From Capitulum mitella (lineage: Eukaryota; Arthropoda; Thecostraca; Pollicipedomorpha; Pollicipedidae): a DNA stretch of 64,000 nucleotides. Positions 1 to 11,846 of the stretch are shown piece after piece; within the stretch, counting starts at the first letter, position 1; every line of letters starts with the position of its first letter. Where the stretch lies: positions 1,364,001-1,428,000 of the forward strand of contig CP099846.1 of the NCBI GenBank assembly GCA_030062745.1. Reading direction: 5' to 3'. The position numbers and the translations under genes were made by a program. Under the pieces are notes generated by a model. The model saw nothing but the letters and a program-made list of their open reading frames with translations. It did no database searches and was not told the origin of the DNA.

Positions 1-3000
1 CTCCTGCGCTGGCCCCGAGCCGGGCGGCGCCCCCAGGTGGTGCCTATCGGCTTGGTCCCTGGATTCAGCCCCGGTGATCTGTTCACCGGTCTGCTCCTGT
101 AGGTTAGGTCGGCTGGGATCGGCCGATGTCCCTGAGGATTGTGATCGGGATCAGCGTGTTCAGCCGACATTCCTGGTGAGCCGTGACGAAGGTCGGGTCG
201 GCCGGCACCCCTCTGAGCTTAGTCAGGAGTGTGGTCAGAGTCAGGTCGTCCCGGGTCGGTTGACCTCTGAGCCGCGGTCGGGGCCTGGTCAGCCACGGGC
301 CTCCGAGCCTGGTGACGGCTGTCTGGTGGCGCTGGATCGGGCCGGGTCAGCGGGTCGTGAGCGCAGCGGGCCGGGCTGCGGCGGCGGTCGGCCGTCGGTC
401 CGTTATCGCGGCCGACTGCCTACTCAGCCGGCCCGCCGCCTGGCCGCGCCGATACCGGCTCCGTTTGCCCGGCTCACGCCACGGCTCGGCTTGGCGTCGT
501 GCCCCCGGTGCCGGCTCAAGGTCGGACGTCGGTCGTTTGTTGTGTCCAGCGGCTCCTGGAGCGTATCACAGGGGATATCACTGGACGCCGGGCGTCTGGA
601 CCTGCAGGCGCCATGACGCGCTCGCTGAGCGTGTTGGGTGCCACTCTGCGTGCCCGAGGGGTGTGGGCGGTCGGCACACTCTGTCATTGACTCATGCCAG
701 ACTGAATGACTCTCCCAGACCGTCTCCCACTCTTGGGGACCTCTGGTCAGTCTCGGGTGTCCGTGGCGGGCTGTCGGAGCTCCTCCGATGTCCGTCTCGG
801 GCTTTTGGAACTCCTCTGCAGTCCGTGCCGGGCGGTTGGACCGCCGCCGCTGTCCGTCTCGGCCTAGGCCGCGTGACCTCTCCCAGGCGGCCGGGCTGAC
901 CCGATGGGAGAGCGGCGCTGCGGCCGGCCGGGCCGCGGCGGCCCGACCGTGGGCGGTCCGGGACGGTGTCGACACGGCGCCGCCGTACGGGGCCGGCCGG
1001 CCGCGGTCGTGCCCGGCCGACCGGCAGCGCCGCTCAAAGGGCGCCGCAATGGCACAAACCGGCCATTGTGCCGCGCCGACCGACCGTTCTTTGTTGCGCT
1101 GTGTCGGAGATCGCAGGGCTCCGAACGGGTTCGGTCAACAGGATGCCCCGGTTACGTGCCGGCAGGCTCGCTGCTGACGCGGCCTCGCGCCAGCACAGCG
1201 ACGCCGTATGGCGATTCTGTACTCGGTTCGAACCAAGCAAAAGAGCCTTTGACGTGATTTGCAGGGATCGCGAGACTGCGACGACGCACGTGCCGCTGTT
1301 GCTGGGAGACTTGGTCGGCGCAGAAGAACGCAACACTCGGCTGGCCAGCTCCCAGAAACTGCGTTTTCTCCCGGAGACGAAGTCCTGGAATGGAGCGCGG
1401 TTAACGTGATGAAAAATTAATGACCACCGATGTGTCAGGGTTCGGCTGACAGGGACAGACGGAGCGTGCTGCGAGGGCTCGTGCCGCGCTGTCAGCTTCT
1501 GTTTTATGAGTTCATTACCGTCTGCGACCCGGCCTCACGCCCAGGTGGCTGGGCCCCAGACGTCGGCAACAAACTGTGAGAATGCGGTCTCCATGGGAGG
1601 ATATGCTAACGAGCTGTTGATGGGATCTTTTTCGTGCTGGACTGACTCTTCATTGGTCGGGGAGCACATCAGAGTTGTGGCTTAATGACGACACTGAGTG
1701 GTGAAGAAAATATTATTATGACTAGCAGCTATGTTTACCACTGGAAGCAAACGATTAGGAACTTTCAGATCATAACACCGGGAATGCTCCCAGTCTCTTG
1801 TTCAGCTCTTGCTGCTGCTCTCGTCCGGTGAGTTAGCCGCTTGCAGGGCCGTGTCGAGTCTGAAGAATGGTCCGGCCCCGCGCCCTGCTGACCCGGTGTA
1901 ATCCTGAGGCGGCAGCGTTTCGCCGCAGCTGCGCTGGGCGCTGACGCCGCTGACGGCGGCCGCCCGGGCCGGAGCCGCGTCCAAGGCCGGCCGACGGCGG
2001 CGCCGCGCCTCTGCGCTGCCGCGGCGACATTGGCCGAGGTCAACAGCTCTGTTTGTTTTGCGTAATCGGCTGCTGTCCGCCATGGGCCGGCGGCGCCGCA
2101 GCCCCGGGCCGTGTCGCCGCGCTCGGCCCGCCGCCGGTCGTCCGGCGCGGCTCCGAGAGGTCCCAGATGCCGGGGAACACGGCCGCCGCCCGGCCTCCCT
2201 GGCGATCCCGCTGACGGCGCCGCGTCGCCGACAAAATTGGCCCTTTTGTTCGCTTTTTATCGGCGTTTTCCGGTCCGAAGCCGGCAGACGCCCGGGAAGA
2301 GCCCGGAGCGCGTGCCGGTTTTTGTGGTGGCCGTTTAACCCACGCAAGTGATTTCGCCGTTATTATGCCGATTGGTTTTTAATTTTCCTTCCCGGAGGAG
2401 TGCCGGAACTGCTCGCGATGTGGATAAGAAGTGGGCGATTGTTGAATTATACGTTATCTCACGTCCCTGAATCTCGCCACCAGTGAGCTCAGCAGGGTAA
2501 TTTGCAGCGTGACGGCGATTTCACATTGTTGAGCCGGCGTTTATGATCCAGATGGTGCTGCTCATGCCGGCCAGTAATTATTTTCATGGTAAAGTGCACT
2601 CAGGCCATCCATTACTCTTTGCCAGTGTGTTCCTGTTTTTTTTTTCGGGGTTGATGGCGACGTTACATTTCTCTTTGTGACGCCTCATTTTTATGTATAC
2701 TTTGTTGAGCTTTTTTGAGGACTGCATTCTCAGAAATCTCGCGGACTGCGACACCTTCAGTTGCCGGCTACTGGAAGCCGGGCGAGTACTGCCTGAAGTG
2801 AACGCGTCGTGTAGCGTTCGGGCTGATAGGACGGGGTACGTGTCGTGAGAAAAGAGCCCGGACAGATTGCGCGTGTCTGCGACCGGCCGCGCCAGTCACA
2901 CCATGCGGTCGGTCGGCCGGGTCGCCGCCGGGTCGCAGCACCCTGCCGTGAGGCCGACGCCGCAGCTGGGCTCGGCGGACGGGCGCAGCTCCGTCATCAG

Positions 3001-3734
3001 CGGCCCCCGCACGGGGGCGGCCCGAGTCGAGCCGGCCCGCTGACGGCCGTTTAATGGCGCTGCCCTTCCCGGTCGTGCGCCGCCGACGGTCACGCTAGCC
3101 GCTCGTCACGGACCGGACCGGGCCGGGGCGGTAACCCGGGCACGCCGTCCGCCGCGGCCCCATGTCCGTCCGCCCCGCTCCCCACTGGAGGGCCGATGTC
3201 GGACCCGCGCGCAGTGAAGGCCCTGTCCTTCCACACGGCCGTGTTTTGTCCCGCGGTGTCGTCAGGCGGTATCTGTTTTGACATTTAAATGCCTCCAGTT
3301 GGGCAATCTAGCGGTGATTGATTAGTGATCGGCCCGCGATGTTGATCAATATTTGCGACGCGGAACAAGTGGCCCTATTTACCGGGCTGCCGGCTGCCTT
3401 CGAACCGCCGGCACATCGAACCAGCTGGTCGCAACAGGATCTGGCTCATCGTACGCGACTTTTTTCCAGTTTGAAGTTGTTTTGCATGGCTTTCTTTGGC
3501 ACGATGACTCATGGCTCCGGCTGTTGTTATCGGTTTGTCTGTCGTGCCGTGCAGGAATGACCCTTATCTGAGATATCGTGGTAACTGGACACAATCTGTG
3601 TCACATAATGTTATTCCGGTTCTCGTTCTCACAAGCTGGCGGTCCCCGCGCCGCGGCCGCCGAGTCTCTTGTGGGTTGTGCCGTGCCGTGCTTCTTTATT
3701 CACCTCCAGCGCCCCAGATGTCCTCGTGGTTGCT
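1..3734. other. GC-rich region, no gene seen
   Basis: I see no exon that reads like a known protein on either strand. Long open frames here follow from the high GC content (few stop codons) and have no recognisable domain. The stretch 1400-1800 and 2340-2800 is more AT-rich and equally featureless. It could be intergenic or a 5' intron of the downstream myosin gene. Confidence 0.5.
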
Positions 3735-4140
3735 GTGTGTCCTCGCTGTCCCGGCTGTGCGCTATGGTGGTCCGTGCGGTGGCCATGTTCCCCCAGTTCC
3801 TCCTGTTTCTCTCGCGGTCCTTGCGGGGGTTGTGTACCCCTCAGTCGCAACTCTTCTCCTGGTGGCCCCTGTGGTAGTCATGTTCCCATGTCCCTCCTGG
3901 CCCTCCGACGGTCCCTGCGGGGTTGTGTACCTGTCCCAGCTGCCCCCTCTTGTGGTCCCTGTGGTGGCCGTGTCCTGTCCCTCCTGTGCCTTTGACGGTC
4001 CCTGCAGGGTTGTGTACCTCAGTCCCAGCTGCCCCTCTTGTGGTCCCTGTGGTGGCCGTGTCCTGTCCCTCCTGTGCCTTTGACGGTCCCTGCAGGGTTG
4101 TGTACCTCAGTCCCAGTTGTCCCCTCTGGTGATCCCAGTG
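3735..4140. repeat. Degenerate minisatellite, unit about 88 bp
   Basis: About four diverged copies. The landmark TTGTGTACC recurs near 3830, 3923, 4010 and 4098, spacings of about 93, 87 and 88 bp. The last two copies are nearly identical and the first is clearly older. The open frames on both strands that cross it are by-products of the repeat. Confidence 0.85.
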
Positions 4141-5727
4141 GTGACCAGGTTCTCCCAGTCCCGTCGGACGCTCTGGTGTCCCGGCCGTGTCGCGGGGCGT
4201 CCGATCGCACGGCCGTCGCTGACGTACGGCGGCGGCCGCCGCTCGCCGAGCCCGCCCCTGTTGTTGCAGCTGGCGGCCTTCCGGCCTCTCAGCCGGCGCG
4301 CGACAGCCACCGTCGCCGCCTGAACCGCGCGTGGGAGCCGAGGCGGCCGCTCGTCCTTCTGCTCCATCCGTCGCGTTTCGCTGCATCTCCGCTCGCAACG
4401 CTGCAGGACTGTGCGTCCGTCCTGTTGACGGGCCGCCCCGGGGACACCTCGTGGGAGGGCTGCGATTTGTCTCCATCCCCTGGACGGTCTGTTCTGAGGG
4501 CGCCGCGTGGGAGCCGCGCCCGGTGGTCCGGCGGCGCGCCGGCCGCCGCCAAGGCTGACCCATTGTGCCGGCCGGTCGGGTCGGCGGAGCGGCGCCGTCC
4601 GCGGCCGCCCTCCGGAAGTGATCGGACGCCGTGACGCGGCCGGCGGCGCGGTGACGCCGCGCGCCGCGCCGTTTTTGTCCCGGCCGCGCCGCCGCTGACG
4701 CCCTGCCGGCCGCGGCCGCTGCAAGGCGGCGTTTTTGTGGCGTCGGCGGCCGTTTCCGCGGCGGCCGCGGCCGGCGGGAGGCTGCCGTCGGCCGCCGCCC
4801 AGCGGCCGCCCGGCCGAGCTCCACCCTGGGCCGTACCGCGACGGCGCGCCGGCCGCCGGGCCTGTACCGCCGTCACGGCACCGCTGCTCCCACACGCCGC
4901 CCGCTCAGACGACGGCTCCTGACTAGGGCTGGACCCCCGGGACAGCCGGCGTCAGATGCTGCGGCGAGATACAGGCCTCTAGTCGACACGACAGCCAGCT
5001 ACAGCGTACTACACCCTCCTTCCTGAACAGACCCCAGGCAGCCCGGAGGAACATCCTCCCGTCCTCTGCCAGCGCGTCGTGACCAGGCCCGCGTGTCCGA
5101 CCCCACTGCCCTGGAATTGCGATCCCTGAAATGACTCCCAGCATCTCTAGATTATGTCCGCACCGTCTACGGCGCTTACGCTGACCGCATAGCATCACTG
5201 AGCCCAGTGTGATGGCTGAGCATTGACTGGTGGTCAGTTGTTTGCACACGGGTCCGCCGTAATCCGTATTGACTGTCGAGGCCGTTTCGGGAAATGGAAT
5301 GGTTGTGGTCAGACGCTCTGACCGCAGCTGTAGGCCTGCCACGGAGTTGTTCCGTTTGAACGATTGGCGAACTCCATAAGACGGACTGCTGGGCTTCAAG
5401 CCAAGGGACTGGTAGACTCGGGACATTCTTGAGTGATTTACGGCCATCGTAATGTCGTGACTTTTTTCGGCTCGTTCTTTGGAAGCCACCTAATTACAGG
5501 TGTAATCCGCGAACGTTCGCGGACTGGAGTGGCGTCAGTTACGTCGTGTTGTGTCATATAACCGCCACCTGGTGCGCGATATAAGTCCGCCGATCCATTT
5601 CGGCTCCATGTCCCAATTAGCCGCCGCCCGAGGCCGGTGTGTAACCGCCGCCGGCCGCCGGAGCTGTGCGCACACTCGATTCTCACGGCGCCCTGACGTC
5701 TGTGGACCGCCGGCGGCGCGGGCTCGG
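4141..5727. other. GC-rich region, no gene seen
   Basis: Very GC-rich to about 4900, then mixed composition. Overlapping open frames exist on both strands, but none has a recognisable domain or convincing splice context. Confidence 0.45.
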
Positions 5728-6672
5728 CGTGCGGGGTCTGTGCCGGCCCTGTTCCAGGTCTAGCCTGGGTCTGTGCCGGCCCTTGTCCCAGGTCCATCCC
5801 GGCTCCGTCCCAGGTCTGTGCCGTCTCCTTGTCCCGGCTCTGTCCCAGGTCTGTGCCGGCCCTGTCCCAGGTCTAGCCTGGGTCTGTGCCGGCTCCTTGT
5901 CCCAGGTCCATCCCGGCTCTGTCCCAGGTCTGTGCCGTCTCCATGTCCCGGCTCTGTCCCAGGTCTAGCCTGGGTCTGTGCCGTCTCCATGTCCCGGCTC
6001 TGTCCCAGGTCTGTGCCGTCTCCATGTCCCGGCTCTGTCCCAGGTCTGTGCCGGCTCCATGTCCCGGCTCTGTCCCAGGTCTGTGCCGTCTCCATGTCCC
6101 GGCTCTGTCCCAGGTCTGTGCCGTCTCCATGTCCCGGCTCTGTCCCAGGTCTGTGCCGGCTCCATGTCCCGGCTCTGTCCCAGGTCTGTGCCGGCTCCAT
6201 GTCCCGGCTCTGTCCCAGGTCTGTGCCGGCTCCATGTCCCGGCTCCGTCCCAGGTCTGTGCCGGCTCCATGTCCCGGCTCTGTCCCAGGTCTGTGCCGGC
6301 TCCATGTCCCGGCTCTGTCCCAGGTCTGTGCCGGCTCCATGTCCCGGCTCTGTCCCAGGTCTGTGCCGGCTCCATGTCCCGGCTCTGTCCCAGGTCTGTG
6401 CCGGCTCCATGTCCCGGCTCTGTCCCAGGTCTGTGCCGGCTCCATGTCCCGGCTCTGTCCCAGGTCTGTGCCGGCTCCATGTCCCGGCTCTGTCCCAGGT
6501 CTGTGCCGGCTCCATGTCCCGGCTCTGTCCCAGGTCTGTGCCGTCTCCTTGTCCCGGCTCTGTCCCAGGTCTGTGCCGGCTCCATGTCCCGGCTCTGTCC
6601 CAGGTCTGTGCCGTCTCCATGTCCCGGCTCCGTCCCAGGTCTGTGCCGGCTCCATGTCCCGGCGCTGTGCCG
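5728..6672. repeat. 35-bp minisatellite, about 26 copies
   Basis: The unit reads roughly TCCATGTCCCGGCTCTGTCC followed by CAGGTCTGTGCCGGC, 35 bp, and is highly homogeneous from about 5930 to 6660. The 5' copies (5728-5930) are more diverged and variable in length. The unit has no stop codon in several frames, and 35 is not a multiple of three. Open frames of 200-340 residues on both strands are therefore expected and should not be read as genes. Confidence 0.97.
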
Positions 6673-9600
6673 CTGTCAGCCGCCGGCCGGCGGTCCCGGC
6701 TGAGAGCGCCGGCTGGGGACTGGGAAGCTCGGCCGGCCTCAGGCGGCCGGTTCAGGTGCTGGCCACAGCCGGGCTCCTGCGCCCGCTGTGACGGCTGAAC
6801 GGCTGCGACCGCAGGCCCTGCGGTCGCCGCTCCTGATCAAGCAGCGGCGCGGTGATAGAGACCAGCGCGCGCCTCTGCTCTGCGCCGATCCGGCCCTGCC
6901 TGTTTGCCTGCGGCGGTTTGCGCCGAATTGCGTCGTGCGCGGAGTCGGATCTCACAGCGGCGCGGCGAACGATTCTCAGGCCTGAGAAGCGTTGGAGTCC
7001 ATCGCCTCGCCGAGCGCTGACGCGGTCCTGCACCTTTCTTGAGGTCAGAGCCGGATAGGCGGCGATGTCTCTCCTGGTTCAGGGGAACTGAAGCTCGTTC
7101 GGCGCGGCCTGGCCTCCAGCTCCCTACGCCTCACATGGTTTGGTGGCGCACAGCTCATGCGTGTACCCCACCCGGCCCTGTCCGCGTGCGAGCAAGAGAC
7201 CGCACCGCCGCTGGCCGGCATGAATAATCCGGCCGACCGGTGGCGTCTTCGTGCGTCGCCCGGTCTGTCAATGGGCTCCGAGTCCCGGCCGGCTTTCACT
7301 TTCGGGCCGGCCGGACGGCGCGGGTGCGTGACCCCTCTTGCGTCGGCGGCCGGGCCACCCGCGGGTACTGGCCGGCCCGGTCGGCCGACCCGGACATCGC
7401 CCGGCCGGCCCACAGCCGGCTGGAGGCCCGCCGGCGACGGATCGCGAGCGGCCGGGCGGAGGATCGAGTCGGCATGCTTAAATAACGGCTACCTGGTCTT
7501 ATCTTGCCGATCGGCACGGCGGCTGCGGTGAAGCCGAAAGGTGGAGCGGTGCAGTTCGGCGCTGTAATGACCGCGCAGTCGTGCCGCCTACGGACCGACT
7601 AATCGGCCGCTCTTTAGGCTTGATTTACAGCGGTGCCCCGTCTCGGTGGTTTTATTACAAATTTCGCGTGGTGAATTAATTGCTCCGTCGACACAAAGCT
7701 TTGCTTCTTCGATGAATATGTATTTGTCCATCTCATGAATAGATCCGGTCTGCCTGCTGATTCGTATTCAATTCTGTTCGCAGCATGATTTCGCTTACGG
7801 TCTTCCGCTCCAGCTCACGATTTCTCGAGCGGTTCACGATCGCAGCGGCGAACCGGGGGCGGGCCTATTGAAACGTACCCGCGCCCGCGGTCGGCGCCTG
7901 ACATTGAGCGCCCTTTCATTTGACCGTCGGTGGCTCATTAGCATGTGGAGACGGCGGCGGCGCTGGCCGTCACGGCCACCATTAGGCGCTGCCCCACATG
8001 CTGAGGCGTGAAGCTAACGACTGCCGCTCCGGCAGTGGGCTGTGAAAACGCCCGGCTGCCGCGTCACCCCGCCCGGCCCCGGCTCTTGTGGCCGGCCGGT
8101 CACCCTGCGTCATCACCTCCCCTCCAGCGGGGGTACTGGGCCGTGCAGACTCCGGCCAGCTGGGTGTACTGAGCAGGCCGACTCTCGCCAGCTGGGTGTA
8201 CTGAGCAGGTCAGCTCCTGCAGAGACTGACGCCGCCTGTCGCGACCTCGACTGAGCCGGGCCTTTCGCCGGAAGTGCGCGAGTGTGCAGTTAACGTCGAC
8301 TTCCCATCGCGAGTAAAATACGGGACGAGCGACAGCCGGCGGCCGACGCCCGCGCCGGAGACGGACTGCGGCCCGCCTCTGTGGCCTCTCCTGCTGCCGG
8401 CCGCCGGCGCTCCGCAGCGCCGCGCGCCGCGTCCCGGGCGGCTCCGAGCCGGCGCGGCACCGGTCGGCTGGCGGACCGCCGGTGGGGGTACGAATAGTGC
8501 CCGGTCCTTCTCCAGTCCAGGAGTCGGTGCCGAGCACTTGCCGTCGTCTGGTGAACCAAACGCCCGAAGTTGGGCTTCCGGTTTTATTTCGGCGTACTTT
8601 GGCGGAGATGAGACCGATGCAGTTTTCGAGTTGTTGCTGTTTTATGTCTTTTAGTTTCGCCGTCGCACGTTGTGCTGTTTGTCGTCGCTTATCTCTGAGT
8701 ACGTCTTCTGGTGTGAATCCGAGATGAATACCTTTTCATTATCTGGGATAGGATAGACTGCGGCGTGGAAACGATGTTACTAAAAAAGAAAATGGCATGG
8801 ACGTGATTATTTTGAAAGACGTGCTGGCACTGTCTCAAGACCTGCCATCATCGAAACGAAATCGTCCTACGATCGTAAACGTTTGATAAAGTACAGGTCA
8901 CGCTCACGAGTTCGTCATTCCTGATGCGAAATCTGTCATTGTGGTCAAGCCATCCATCGTGAGGATTTTGAAACAAATGAGATGTGACAAGTCCCACGAT
9001 TGGAAAATCTAGCTAAACTTTTGCCATCATACCAGTTCTGCGGCCAGGCGGAGTGGCTGATATACCTGTTGCACGGCATTTTCTGTCCATGGCCGCGCCT
9101 GTTCTTTGATTGCACGAAAAGTTCTGGGGTCGATAATTTAAGATTGACGGATGAGCGATGAACTTCGCCGCTTATCCTGGTTCGTCGCAATCGGCTGCGG
9201 CCGGCGTTTCGGAGTTCGTTGCACCTCCGCGCCGTACGGTGTACCGGCGCCGCCTCCGTGCCGCCGCCTGACCAGCGGGACGAGGCGGCCGTCCGGCCCG
9301 CCAGCCCGCCCGGCGCCCGCCGGACGGCAGCCGGCTCCTGGGCGGCGTCCGCGCGCCTGGCCGACTTTGGGTAACGCACCGTAACCTCCGGTCCAGATTC
9401 TTGGGAAACAGCCGGCCGGGCGCCGCTCTCCGGGCTGTGTACAAGTGGGCCGGCGCGCGGGGGTCGGCACGCGCTGGCCGCTCCCTGTGCAGCCGCGTCA
9501 GCCGCTCGCGCCGGCCTGCGCTGTGTCAGAGGAAGCCTGATTAACCGGAGACGGTGCCGGACTCGTGGTCTTTTCTCGGCCTTCGCTGAAGTGGAGCGGT

Positions 9601-11046
9601 GACGACATGTCCAGATGGTGCGGCTACGCGTGTGGAGTGGCCCGGCCGGTGGTCGTCTGTGGTAGGCCGGGTACAGAGACTGCCGGGTCCCGCCTCCGAC
9701 AGGTCCTCGGATCGGAGCCGTCGCCGGTGTGATAATCTGACGGCGGGCTGGCGTCATATCGTGAGCGGCTATACGGCTTCGGTGAACCCTGTCCAGGACT
9801 GCCTCGTAAAGAACGACGCTCGATAGACGAGAGGAGTTGCTTCATTGCACCTGCTGCCATATTGACCATGCAGCGCCAAGACGTGTGGGACAGCTGACAC
9901 CACTTCTTAGTTGTGCGATAGCTAGTACCACGGGATTGCTAATCTGGCGAACCGTTCTCGCACGGCCTTCAGTGCTTGCCGTCCTCGATCGTGCTGCAGT
10001 CGCGCGGGGGCGCGAACGGCCGCCGCCTCTCGTAGCGAACACGCCCCGTACGTGCGGCGGCGGTATGCGTGTGCGTAGGAGCGCCGCCGGGCCAGCCGAC
10101 CGGTGACGTCAGACGCACGGCCGACAGCCGGCGACGGGCCCACTTTCGTCGGCGCACGCCGCGCTGGAATAAGTGGTCCAGGTGTGCGCGGCGCGTGCGG
10201 GAGGTACAGGGCCGCCGAGAGGCGCGCACGCTCCTCGGGCAGCGCCGTCATGTGGGCCAGCGGGCCGGCCGGGCCGAGCCGCCGCCCACGGTGGCCGCTC
10301 TCCGGGCCCGGCGCTGCTACTGGGGCCTCTGGTACTGCTGCTGCGCCGGACCGTACATGGCCGCGGGCCGCAAGGCTCTGAACTGGTGTACATTGTTGAT
10401 GGGCGGGACGATACAGGACTCACTGGCCAGATGGCACTGAACGGCACGTGAACGGCACGCTTTTATGACAGGCTGGTGTTTATCAATCAGCCGTACTTTG
10501 CGGGAGAACATCTCCATTATTCCGCCAGCGGCCCTTTCATATTGGCAATGCGATTAGACGCACAGAAACCTGCGCGGTCATTTCCCTCCATTCTGTGGTT
10601 GTAAACTTGTTCTATAGCACGCTGCTCTGTGAAAAGGGCTCTTTGCGTGCTAGGCTGGCATGCATGCTATGTGCCTGTGGGTGTTAACAGTAGGTGCTGC
10701 CAAATTGGGTGTCAGGATCAGTAAATGCTGGCTTCTCCATTTCTTTCCGTTGTAAAAAATCAATTTGCGGCTCGAGGTTGCGGGTTTTGACTCGTTGAGT
10801 CGCTCACCCGGAGACGCGGCACCCACCAGTCACCGATTTTCTGATGCTCATGTGAGTGATGCGTTGTGATTGTGAGCTTGACGAAAACGTGCTTTGTCCG
10901 AGAGACCTGATCTTTTACTGTTCGCTTCGGATTGGCAGATAACGTCTCTTCGCGTTTCTTTGAAGCCTCTATCGGTTTCTGTCGGGACAAGGCGCAGGTG
11001 TTTTGCGGTCGGCATTTTTCGGGGGGCCGTCCGAGGGCGCTGCCGT
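6673..11046. other. No gene seen; one small tandem repeat
   Basis: No supported exon. A 32-bp unit (GCCAGCTGGGTGTACTGAGC plus 12 bases) occurs two to three times at 8124-8212. The parts at 7600-7800 and 8700-9150 are AT-richer but show no transposon termini I recognise. Confidence 0.45.
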
Positions 11047-11386
11047 CTGCGGTGCTGGGAACCGGGAGCTGGGAGCCGGTAGCCAGTAACCTGGAGGCGG
11101 GTTCTGGGAGCCGGGTTCCGGGAGCCGGGAGCCAGTAGCCGGGTGTCGGGAGCCGGGTGTCGGGTGCCGGGAGCTGGGAGCCAGAAGCCGGGTGTCGGGT
11201 GCCGGGAGCTGGGAGCCAGTAGCCGGGAGCCGGGTTCTGGGAGCCGGGTTCCGGGAGCCGGGAGCCAGTAGCCGGGTGTCGGGTGCCGGGAGCTGGGAGC
11301 CAGAAGCCGGGTGTCAGGAGCCGGGAGCCAGTAGCCAGGTGTCGGGAGCCGGTGGCCAGCCGGGAGCCGGGAGCCGGGCAGCACCG
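11047..11386. repeat. GGGAGCCGG-based low-complexity array
   Basis: Irregular array built from GGGAGCC, GGGAGCTGGGAGCC, CAGTAGCC and GGGTGTCGG words, with a loose higher-order period of about 50-90 bp. Open frames on both strands are artefacts. Confidence 0.9.
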
Positions 11387-11820
11387 TGTCGTGACCAGCG
11401 GCGGCCGTCCGCAGTCAGTTGCGGGCGCTCACCGTCGGCCGCTGCGGTCTGGTGATACGTGGTGGCCGGTGTATCCCTGACACGTTTTCTGGGCCGCAAG
11501 AACGGATCGCCCCGGCACGGCGCTGGGGTGTCGCGTGCTGCCGCGGCTTGCAGGGCTGCCGTTCTCCGGGGGGGCAGCCCGGCCGTCCGTGCACCCAGTG
11601 ACCGCGGCCGTCGGTCGGGATGAGAGTGACATGTTTTGACGGGGCGGACACGGTGCTGGAGACAGTCACGGCTGCTGCCGTGCCTGCGGTAGACTGCTCC
11701 AGACGCGCCAGACCGGCAGCCTGAGCCACCGTTTGTGCGGGTGTGTCACGTGCTGGGCCGAACCGTTACAGCGTCGGATGACTGGGCCTGGTCTGTTTTG
11801 CTTGTCGTGCGTGCTGACAG

Positions 11821-11846
11821 TCGTGTGCTCTGTTTCAGGTGAGTTG
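11821..11846 (+). other. Candidate recursive splice site (juxtaposed 3' and 5' sites)
   Basis: A pyrimidine-rich run is followed by TTTCAG and immediately by GTGAGT, so a good acceptor and a good donor abut with no exon between them. This matches the ratchet-point pattern known from long arthropod introns. No transcript evidence is available, and such a pattern also occurs by chance. Confidence 0.2.

Noticed and set aside
5760-6798. Open frames of 200-340 residues on both strands
   Set aside because: They lie wholly in a 35-bp tandem array with few stops in any frame; the peptides are just the translated repeat.
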